From positions 20,492,715-20,556,714 of the forward strand of contig OX463829.1 in assembly GCA_949825045.1 (NCBI GenBank): a DNA stretch of 64,000 nt, written 5' to 3'. Below the pieces are notes generated by a model. The model did not search any database. It saw only the letters and a program-made list of their open reading frames with translations, and was not told the origin of the DNA. Shown here in pieces: positions 44,601-56,600 of this stretch (its first letter is position 1; each line of letters opens with the position of its first letter). Origin of the DNA: Argyresthia goedartella. Its lineage: Eukaryota > Arthropoda > Insecta > Lepidoptera > Argyresthiidae. The position numbers and the translations under genes are program-made.

Positions 44601-47600
44601 CCATATCCTTCACCTGAGCTACCGCAGTGTTTACGGCTACCGAATCATTATCATCACTTATTCCAGATTAAGACGGTAAATTTTCAACATTAGCTTAGGT
44701 ATACAGTGGACCCCCGGTAATCCGGCAAACATTATGCAGGGCAGTGTCGGACTATCGAATTTGTCGGATTATAGAGCACTGCCTATTGCTGCTGTACACT
44801 ATAGTCCGGATTTGGAAAGGGGAGACGTTTGCTGTAGTGTTATTTATCGACGGATTTCAATCAAATTTGAGAAGCACACTAAGGGATTCATTCTATACAA
44901 GATGTTGCGTAAAAAAAAGGAAATGGGGAAATAAAAAAAATCCCCAAAATTGCGAAAAAAATCCTAATCTGGAGACCCTGCTCACAGAGCCATTAGTAGA
45001 GATGAGTCGTACTAGGTAAATTTCGTACCTATGATAGTCCACCTGTTCCTAGTCCGAAAAAATGCTCGATCCATATACCTGTTCTTGGAGCCTCACCTAG
45101 TAAAACAGTATTAGTACCCCGTAAAGTACCCAGTAAAATCACGTTCTAGCAGATTAGGGCGTTACCATGGTAAATGGAGATGCACTTCGGAAGAACGTAT
45201 AATAGTTTATATGTGCAAAGCGAGCTCAGATCAAAGTCACAGATTAGCTAGACCACCACTGCACCTTCTTAATATGAAGTACAAAGGAATGAACCTAGTC
45301 AAGTGCAAAATTTATTTATACCTATAAATGTATGTATATTGTATAGCTACCTTGTATAATCTGTGGATTTTTAGTAGGTTAGTATACGGGAATCATGAAA
45401 CGGTTAAATTAGTAATAAGATAATTATTTACTTTACTTGAAAAAGAAAAGAAAAAAAAAACGGAAAATCTCAGAGTGACTACCCGGTTTAACATTGCCGA
45501 AACATCCCGAACAATCGTTGCAGCCACCGAATACTTGATGCGCGAATCGCATCGCGTACGTCACTGGGAGGGAATAGGCGGCGCGCGCATCACGTTCCGC
45601 GTATACGTGATACGCGGTGGATCACGTCCAAACACTTGCGGACCAGGTGCCGACTAGTATTCAAAAATACCTAATGCCGCAGACCTGCAGACCTGTTTTA
45701 GTATATGAGTAATTCTCGTTTTTAAATGAAAGAAAATTAAAAAAAGTGAAAATGATATTCAAATATAATTGATGATGCACAATAATAGATTTGGTCTTGG
45801 TCGTCATGGAAAAAATACTTACTGAGCTCGCAGCCTTTTAAATACAAAATAAAAAGGTTTTAAAAAATGCCCTCCATGGAAGTGACCCAAATCCACGAAA
45901 GTGACAATCCTCACATAACCAAAGTTTTTATTTTTTTTAAAAAATGATCCAACTATTTTGTCGTTAAAAATCTCTAATTAAAAGGGTTGAAATAAAATAA
46001 CCTTCCCTGAAAGTGACCGTACCAGATCCACGGAAGTGACCATCAATCAAGAGTTTTAAAACTAAAGATCCCACTACTTCATCGTTTAAAAATCTTTATT
46101 TATCTTAACGAGTATGTAGCAAAGGAACTTTCTTAAGTATAAAATGTGTTTTCAGCTTAAAAACTAAACTTTGCTTTCCTCTTTCATTTCAATTAGTAAG
46201 CAGCCTTAGTAATCGTAATAGTTACTTATTTGTCGCACGTTAATATTTTATAGGGCAGGTGAGATGTTCTAGTTTTATGATTGTCTATGGTTTAGGGTAT
46301 CTGCCAGCTCTTTCTATTTTTTTTAAATTTAAAACCTGCTGTCCCAAGTTACCTGGCATTTTGAGGTAACTTGAGACAGCGATACAAAAGCCTCTATATC
46401 TCGAGTTTGAAAAACAAATTTAAAAAATTGAGACAGGTTTATGGTTATAAAAACGGTTGCCATGTTATAAACATCACTTAAAATCGGGGGAAAATATATT
46501 TTTCATGCAAATAAAGAACAAAACCAAAATGTTCGGTAGTTTTTATAAACGAACTTATTTATAGTGTCAAAATCACCTCTTATAAACAAATAAAGTCATA
46601 AATTGTCTGCTCTAGACAAACAAAAAGTAAAATGTATAAAATTATATTTTTCCGTTTAAAATTTATACAGGTTTTGTTTTTTGGGAATGACAATATTGAT
46701 TATAAAAATCGACCAAAAACAAAAATAGCTAAAGATATCCTTTCTTGGATAACATTTAAAGGGGTACAACATTTATAAGAAGTTACCAATTATTATTTTT
46801 TTGGATAAAATTTATCATTTTTTTTAACAGATAACAATATTTTTTGGTAATTTATTCTACATTAAATGTTTCCTATGAATGGATTCTCTCTCATTTTTAC
46901 TTTCGTTATAAAACAAACTACGAGGCTTATTATTGAGACCGTAAACATCGTTGAAATCTAAAAATTAGGTAAATAATTGCTTAATTGTAAGTGTATTTAT
47001 AAATAAAACAAAATCAGTCTATATTTGTTTATAATAATCAACTTAAAATAAAAAAAAACGGTCAAGTGCGAGTCTAAATCGCGCACGAAGGGTTCCGTAC
47101 CACCGTTCAATGGAAGCGATGGTGTGGAGTGAATAGTTTGGATTTTACACAGCAAAATATTGTTTACAAAGTTATTGGTGCGGTTACTTTCACACTCCAT
47201 GTACGTAACCAGGTGCATCCATAAGTTTGTATGTGGTATTGAAAGAATTGTTGTATGGGAGCCCCCTTAAATATTAATTTTATCCTGTTTTTTAGTATTT
47301 GTTGTTATAGCGGCAACAGAAATACATAATCTGTGAAAATTTCAACTCTCTAGCTAGCTAGGTTCTTGAGATACAGCCTGGTGACAGACGGACGGACAGC
47401 GAAGTCTTAGTAATAGGGTTCCGTTCTTACCCGTTGGGTACGGAACCCTAAAAAGACATCCTTTCTTGGATAGGTAACATATAAAAAATAACTTCTGTGT
47501 GGAATAAAATAATCTTAAATTATCATTAGTGTAATTATTATCAGTCCTTTTGATTAGGTAACAATTAAGGCAGCAAGTTCGGCCTAAGATCAAGCTTACA

Positions 47601-50600
47601 TACTATAGGTACAGGATATTTTTGTCATAAGTAGTTTATAAATATTATTGTCATACCCAAAAAAAACGGCTAGTATTTAATCGCACATCGAAAATACTGA
47701 TTTGCAAAGCAAAAACGGATCAACAAAAATTATGTTTTAAATATTTTATGTGTACTTAAGTTTATTTTTTTCAGTATTTTTTGTTGTTCTTACATGCTCA
47801 ACCTAACACGAAGGATAAAAGGAGCTTCGCTCGCTCACCCCCTTTACCCTTCACCTAAGCGACCGCAGATTTTGCCCTGATATTTGCTGTGCAAAAGAGT
47901 ATTTTTGATGTGCAGTTTAATATTTCCCATAAAAAACTTAATTATGCAGTTTTTTTGGCAATAATGTTTATAAATTTCAACTTATACAAAAATGGCCTTT
48001 CTTGCATTTAAAAATATTCTCTGTAACGAACACAATAATCTTAAATTATCATTAAATCAGAAATATCCTTTCTTGGATAGGTAACATTTAAAAAAGATCC
48101 TATATAACGAACAAAATTGGTCTTTAAATCTTAAATTATCATGTAATGCTAAGCAAAGCGCAAAGCGCGGTTGTAATGTCGAGGCATGATAGGAACCAGA
48201 ATGAAAAAATAATGTGTAAGAAATTTTACTTATAACGTAAAAATCATCATATCTGGTAACTTGAGACAAACATGGTAACTTGAGACAAGCCGTCCCAAGT
48301 TACCTCAAAATGGTAATGTTGGATGATTGGGCAAAAAAAACGCACTATTACTGGCAACATAATTTTAAATGTTGAACCAATAAACCGCCATTGATTGAGT
48401 TAATATAAAAGAACCAATAAAACCGCCATAGATTGAGTTTATGTAAAAAGTTTTGGAAAAGCCCGTAATTTGAATCTCACGGCTAGAATGACAAAGTTTT
48501 ACAGCAGGTTTTTTCTGCATAAAGTTAGGGGTTGAAATTATTGAGTTTTTCTAAGCTTTAGCAAAAGATAAGCAATTTTTTACTCACTTTTATCGTAGAA
48601 CGACTGTCCAGCCACCACTCACGCGCAAAATCACTTGTGGCTTTAGCAAAAAAGTTAATTCACCTGCGTAAATGTCGTACTATCACTGAAGCAACTAGAC
48701 GGCGAACGGGCTTCTATCTCAGGAACGCTTTCTAAGATAGATGGTGTTTCTGGTCGGTCCGGTAGAACTGCCTCATCATCAGTAGTTTCTTCTGGAGTGT
48801 TTTCTCTTAGGTGATTCGATAGTATTTTAGCACGTTTTTGTTTCAATCGACTTCTTAATTTGCGTTCTCTCTACTCTTTTTGCTGCATCCGATGTTCTCT
48901 CGCTGTCAAATCAGCTACCGGTTTCACTTGATCCTTCTTTCGTTCTCTATCTTTTTCATTAGTAGCTTCGTATAAGGCAGCATTTTCTTTTATGAGAGCT
49001 CTATGCCTTCGCTCACACTCGTTTTTCCTGACAAATTTCTTCCGCAGTTTTTGGGTGCTTTTTAGTTGTTGGAAGATGGGGATCTAAAATAAAAAATAAC
49101 AAATGAAGCCAAACAATCAAGTCAACGCCACCACCCCAACAACTGTACAAGACCTCTCCATACAAAGTCACTTTCGTGGAACGCAGGTCACTTCCATGGG
49201 CATATTTTTTTCCATGGAACCAGGGATGTGACCTCCACGGAAGTGACTTTGCCTATTCAATCTCTGATTACAAAACTTCCAATTCGGGAATAAACGTGCA
49301 TGTTTAGCCACTTATGCTACTTATGCTCAACCAGTTTTTAGAATGATTTTTTTATTTTTATATTCTCACAGATTTAAAGGAACACAGAGCGGCAGACAAT
49401 GATCCATATCCAAGATCAGCATTTGAGGAGCCTAAATCAAACGCATAGAGGTCAAAACGAAAATTAGCTATCAGAAAACAAAACACGTCCATTTCTACGT
49501 TAGTAGAAATTAGTAGTCGCGTCGCGTCGTCAGCTCACGCAACCTGTCAATGCCGTCCATTTCAGGGTGAACTACAGCATCAAACTTAATGTCTAAGTTA
49601 ATTAATTATAAATAATTTATTGAGCTCGTTCTTCGGATATAGGTAGGTATGTCCCTATACACATAACACTGACTTATTAGTATCGTAATTAGGGTAATAT
49701 AATTTGTCTCTAGAACGAACTAAATCAACATGTTTTGTAGTCTTCGTAGGGTGATTGCGGCCAATTGGGGTAGAGGCAATAGTTCATTGTGCCACAAGAG
49801 AGGAAACTTGATTTTTGCTGCGACTGCTTGTTTGAGTCCCGAGTGAGCGAAGAATTCTACGTTAGAATCCTGAGTGAGCGAGTCTTTGGTCTCGTGTTGC
49901 ACATAGTGCTGCATTTTAACATGCCAAATAAGAGAATGAAAAAATACAACATTAAAAACCAAATGAAAAACATGACGACTGCTGCGGTTATGACTCTGCC
50001 TACCATGCGAAGGGTCCCGGGTTCGATCGCCGGCTGGGGATAAAGAAAAAAAATGAATCTCCAGGTCTTGCATGTTTACATGTGTGTGATGTGATGACGC
50101 TGTTTCATGTTCCCACGACACAGGGTATCCTCGTGTGGGGCTAGAAGCAATGTATGTGTCTGTTTGTAAATGTTTAATGTATAATGTAAAACAACTTTAA
50201 TTTACAAACAAATTTGATTGTACCTAATTTTTCATGATAAACTTTGACTAATTTACACTCCTGAATATTTATCTAATTGTATATATTTATAAATTAGAAT
50301 GGCTAAGATATAAGATAGAATGGCTAATAAAATAAGCTCGATTATTGGGAATTTAATAGCACAGATACTGAAATCTAGGTAAAAATCGATAGTAGTATCT
50401 GTGACATTGCAATCAGCTAAATAACATCGAATTATAACTCGATGCCCGTTGGTTGTTTGCGATTTTGCCTATGTTCACGGAATTAAAATTAAAAAGCTAC
50501 TTTGTCTCACTCAGTGAGCAAAATACAACTTTGCACACTTTTTACTCGCAAAAGCCTCTTGTTCGACCTGCTAAGATGAAATAGTACATTTCCCACGAGT

Positions 50601-53600
50601 TCGCAAAGGTTTATATTTAAGAACACGAGCCAAAGGCGGGGTCGTAGCGAGGTTCGTTAAAAGCCTTAGAACGAGATAGGAATAGAATTTTTCCGCCGGA
50701 GAACCCAAAATCAAGCGGCGAAGGTGCTATTTTTAGCTCAGAAGTCGAAAAAATATATTTTAGATTAGATTTATGCCAAACAACATTTGAAAATGACTTA
50801 TTAGAAAAGAACAAAGGGCGGCCGCTTTTAGAAACATAAAACATGGAATTAGACGGAAAGTGGCCAGAATTAGCGATTTTCGGACTTTTTTGACATTTTA
50901 TTATTTTTAAATAGTTATAGATTCAAAATTACGTGATAATAAGCTTTTTACAAGTGCGGAAAGAGGTGACTTGCGACGAGTGGCAGTTATATTCAAGAGC
51001 GAGCGAAGCGAGCGCGTGTATGTCGACACGAGTCGGAATTCATCTTCACGTTTATCATACAACGTTTTGCTATGCATTGTGCGAAATAATAAAAAAAAAA
51101 ACAAGAAATTTGTAAAATGGTGGGCTTAAGGCTGCGCCATACCAAACGCGGGGGGAGCGCGGGGCGGGCGCGGCGCGGGCCCGCGGCGGCAACAACGAAT
51201 TTGTAATACAGGGAATCCAATGGAACCCGTCACACCGAAAGCAGCGCGGGAGCCGCGCGCAAATCGCGCTGGACCCATCGCGCGCTCGACGACAGATCGG
51301 CGGCGGCGGCGGGGCAAATGTATTGATCAAAATCAATATTAATAACTCGTTTTATGAAGTATTATTTATATTGTACTTTTTATATGAATAAATGATGATA
51401 ATCTGCACTTGAATAATTTGTAAAGCTTTACTCAAATAACAAAAAATAACTGCGTCGGGCTGACGACGTACTTATAATATTAATTACAACAGTACGATTT
51501 TCTAAAGTTGAAAACTGCGTTAGGAGGCCCCCATTACCCGAAATCTTCCTACCTACATAGTCATGGAGAGGTGTATAAGTCTACAGATAAAAATAATAAG
51601 TAGTTAGGTATGTAGGTAGGTTGTTGTCATGAATTAGCGCCTACCGCCGCCGCCGTAAGCAGCTCACGATTGTGAAGGGCGCTGACTCCAATCTAATCAA
51701 ACAGGACTGCAGTGCAGGATACATTTATGTACTTCAAATAGTTTATCCAAGTGCGCGGTTCGGATGAACCTAGCACTAATTAATAATACGCTAATAAGCG
51801 CTCCGTGCTCCATGTTCGTTCATTAATTTCATATGATAGAATATTGAAATAAAATATTTATCGACCTACAAACGAAGTCGAGTTTATCGAACAGCAGGAT
51901 GAAGTAAGATTAGATTGGTGTGACATCAATTTAATGCGGCTATCTGTATCTCTACACCTCTACTCGTCATTCAACGGATCTCGTACTCTTTCCTTTTGAG
52001 GAGGACTGCTAAATAACGTTGACTTGCATTGAAAGATGGATGGCAAATTTTTTATGTATGTTCCCCACAAGATACTCATAATATGTCTGTCGCAGTTAGT
52101 TGGTTGGTCTTCCATTGCAAAAATTGTTTCATAATATAGAAAATGTTTTATGGGCTTCACGATACACGTTAAATCTAGTGTGAAGAACATAGTTATCGAA
52201 TAATGCAAGTTTTGCTCTGATAAATAAAATAATTTTGTTTGTTGTTTTTTGTTTAATTTTAGGGTTAACGACATTTTTGAACTTGCAGATTAGATAACTC
52301 TAGCAGCAATAAAGTCCATTAGATCAAATAAATTGGTTTGATGATTAAGAAATGCGTGTTACATTTGTAAAAAAAACGGGGTCCGCTAAATAAAACCGCT
52401 CGAGTTAGGCTTTTACTTCAGCTAGGGTAGCATTGCGTCTGTGTACGGACGGGCGCATAGCGTCTGCGCATAGCGTCGGCAAACGCGCCTCTAAGATCGC
52501 TAAAATTTTGATCCATTGCATATGCCTCAGACTCAACCGCAACGCGATGTTAAATAATGTATCTACACACCTATCATAAACCCTCTTTAATGCGTCCAAA
52601 AACCGCACGTTACGAACAGCATAATGGCACGTGGCAGCTATTTTCACATGTGCAATGTGCAAATAGCTGCCACGTCGTCGTATCGCAAAAAGGTACGATC
52701 AAAATGAATATACGTTCAGCCAAACATTTAATGCATATTTGATATAAATTTATTGATTACAATCAAAATCTAATAGTAGTTTATGTGATAATAGTGTTTA
52801 GTATATAATGAATGAAAGAAAAACAAAAGTTTATGTGACTGCTACATAATGGAGGGTATTTATACTCGAGAGTGGGTTTACGAAACCACTCGATATAGTA
52901 TCACTCGAGAGTTTTGATGCCTAATTATGTACAGTTACATACACTAGTTTATCTATACACATATCATAAGCTCTCTTTGATGTGTTCAGGAACCGCATGT
53001 ACGACCGGCATTGTGGCATTGATCATTGCTCTGCAGTAGTTTAGCTTGTTCAGTAGAACCAACTTCACAGACAAATTAGGGGCGGCACGCAGGCGGGCGT
53101 CGGCGTTCACAATTTGAATGTCATAATTTGACAAATTTTGGTACATTATGGTCATAATGTATCAATATTCAGATAAGAAATGAGTTTTTACCAAGAAGTT
53201 TATCATTATGCTGGTCGTAACGTGTGGTTTTTGGACGCTGTAAAGAGGGTTTATGATACACGTGTAGAAAAAGTAATTAAGAACGCGTTTTTTGAAGTAT
53301 TATTTTTACTGTCATACTTTTTAGATGAATGATAAAATCTGGGTGGAATTTTTAAATGCTGTAAAAAAATAACACTTTTATTTGTAGGTAATTATGTAAA
53401 GTTTTTTTAATAGATTTCTGTTCTGTACTTTATTAAGTTTATAATCTCACACTGCTTTTTTCCTTAATAGCAAATTTAGGAAAAAAATAAAATTTGCAAG
53501 CGTTGCAAAGTTTTTTGAGAGACAAAATGTTCCACTGACTAACAAAACGGTATCATCTTGCATGCTTAATAAATGAAACATATTTTACTATTAGCACTTT

Positions 53601-56600
53601 AATCAAAAGAAAGTTAGCATGGCATTGAGAACAAAATACAACCTTTATGATGTTGGGATCAAATACTTACTTTTTCTTTTAAGATCCTCTGACTAACATG
53701 TTTGTGATTTCACCGAAATACTTTTTTATATCTTTTATCGATATAACGAGGGTGTATAAAATTACCGATAAAAATTATAAGTAGGTAGGTAGGTTGTTAA
53801 CTTGTTGTTATGGATGTAGCGCCCGCTGTAAACAGCTCAGTCTAAAGAAGTACCTACAAAATAATGTAGTTCCCGGTAACCGCAATTTAATAAATGATAT
53901 TGTGAAGGGCGCTGACTCCAATCAAACCATCAGGATTGCAATGCAGGATACATTTACTTCAAAAAGTTTACCCAACTGTGCGGTTCCGATGAACCTAGCA
54001 ATAATTAATAATACGCTAATAAACGCTCCGAGCTCCATGTTCGTTCGTTAATTTCGTATGATAGAAAGAACTGAAAGCAAAAATGTATCGACCTATAAAC
54101 GAATTCGAGTTAATCGCACAGCAGGATCAAGTAAGATCAGATTGATGTGACATCAATTTAATGCAGCTTTCTGTATCTCTACACCTCTACTCGTCTTTCA
54201 TTCAACGGATCTCGTAGCTTTTCCTTTTGAGGAGCACTGCTAAATAACGTTGACTTAAATTGAAAGATGGATGGCAATAGACAGGATGGATGACGACATA
54301 TTTGAACTTAGATTATATTGCAACTTAGATAATCTAACTGCAATAGAGTCCATTAGAACAAATAAATTGGTTTGATGTTTTAGAAATGCGTATTCCATTT
54401 GTAGTCAAAGTCAAGTCCAAAATCGACACTTTTTGGATTTATTTCTCTGCTGTTCAAAAGAAGTCCTAAGTTTTATAATTTTGTATGACAATTTTGGGAC
54501 CTTTACTAGATTTTGTATTATCAGAAAGGTCTAAATTTACAAAAGATCTAAATTAACACTTTTGTGATTTTCTGACAAATTAGAAAAATACGCTGACTTC
54601 AAAAAAATATATTTAGATGGGTTTTCACAGTATTGAAATCGCCTTTTATGGAATTTTTCATAGCTATTTTAGTACATTTGGTATTAATTTAAAACCGATT
54701 TTTGTAATTTTTCGCCGATTCCGTCCCATTCAATCTGCGGGTCTTTCCGCCTGGAGACGGGGATCTTTGCACGGACGAGATATCCCCATAACATGTAACT
54801 CTGACATGGGTGCGCCAAAGTTGACCTAAGATTTCTACCTCGATTATTGTAACTCCGAAAATTTTGTTACTACAATTTTTCATCCTAACAATCACTATTA
54901 ATAACTAGGTAGGTACTCTGTTCCTAATGTTATTTATTCCGAATCATTCAACTTCATTATGTCGGTAACAATAAACATCTATTGTACTACTATTTGTTTT
55001 CCTATATTTTCTCAAAATAACTGTTTTTACACTATTATTCGAAATCATATATTTATTATGTAGAATTGTTTTTATTCTAAAATTTTACATTATATAGGTA
55101 TCTACATTCATACAAAAAAAAACACTACTTTGGAACTAAACATACCAACCAAAAGTCTAATTATGGTACTGTTAGGTCAGTGTTGCTACCGAAATCAACA
55201 TATGGGCAGTAGGTAGGTTAGGTTAGAACATGTAAAATCCACAAAAAACACTTCTTTGGAACTTAACATACTAACCAAAAGTCAAATTATGGTACTGTTA
55301 GGCCAGTGTTTGTTTAAATTTATGAATGACAACGTTATGGTAAAAATCACTTTTAGTTTTAGTAAAATGAGTTTAGTTCAGTTTCAGTAGTAATATTAGT
55401 AACAAAAAATTTCGGAAACCAGAGTGTTATGAATGATCTTCGTCGGTAGTACTAGAAATTGTAGAAACAAAAAAATAGGACCAACATTTTAAGAAGAGTG
55501 ATCATTCGGAGTACAAATCGTTCGTAAGACTATTTTCGGAACATAGACTTTAGATGAGCCAATATGGACCCCTCTGACATCTACGAATTTCAATCTATTA
55601 TGAATAATTCACCATGTTATAAACTTAAAAAAAGCGGTCAAGTGCGAGTCTAAATCGCGCACGAAGGGTTCCGTACCACCGTTCAATGGAAGCGATGGTG
55701 TGGAGTGAATAGTTTGGATTTTCCACAGCAAAATATTGTTTACAAAGTTATTGGTGCGGTTACTTTCACACTCCATGTACGTAACCAGGTGCATCCATAA
55801 GTTTGTATGTGGTATTGTTGTATGGGAGCCCCCTTAAATATTTATTTTATCCTGTTTTTTAGTATTTGTTGTTATAGCGGCAACAGAAATACATAATCTG
55901 TGAAAATTTCAATTCTCTAGCTAGCTAGGTTCTTGAGATACAGCCTGGTGACAGACGGACGGACAGCGAAGTCTTAGTAATAGGGTTCCGTTCTTACCCG
56001 TTGGGTACGGAACCCTAAAAACCGACTTCAAGTCCTATTTCCCCCTACCCGGTCGGGGGAAAATTTTGATAGACCACCTCTTAAGTATAACCTACCAATC
56101 AAAACACGATCATCCAAATCTGTTCATAATTGACGGAGTAATTAGCGATGTTTGTATGTTTGTGTATTTGTGCCTCAATCGCCCTAAAACGCTGAACGGA
56201 TTTCAATTAAATTTAGCGCAGAGATTTTTTATGAGCTAGCTAGATTAACATACAGGATACTTTTTATCAGACTGCACCAGAAAGATGGTAACGTTGTCTC
56301 GGTAAATGATACTTCCTAGGAACACGCAGATGAAGTTGCGGGAATCAGCTATTATTGTATAATTAAGAATAAAAGAGGTATACTCGTACAAAATACTGTC
56401 GTTTTACGTTTATATCCGTGTAAAATGGTATGGAACCGTTCGTGTGCGGGTCCGACGTCCTACTCGCACTTGACCGGTTTTATTTAATAATTTTCCTTGT
56501 TCATGCGACAAACTTCAAGGGGTGTGAGGTAGTAGAAAATAAGAAAGAAAAAAAACAGAAATTTTCTGTTTCATTCGCGAGGTCTAGTCTGTATGCTCGC

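Larger units (their letters stand above)
45840..49260. other. Composite repeat-rich block bounded by GGAAGTGAC/GTCACTTCC motifs
   Basis: The left edge has CCATGGAAGTGACCCAAATC and CCACGGAAGTGACC; the right edge has GTCACTTTCGTGG, GGTCACTTCCATGG and CCACGGAAGTGACT. Inside are hairpins built on CAAGTTACC/GGTAACTTG (46,335-46,385 and 48,255-48,310), the charged exon remnant, a family X copy and a family Z copy. The layout suggests an old multi-kilobase element invaded by others. No transposase was recognised. Confidence 0.4.

Noticed and set aside
50993..51336. Pro/Arg-rich minus-strand ORFs
   Set aside because: Produced by the GC-rich island in several frames at once; no conserved motif.
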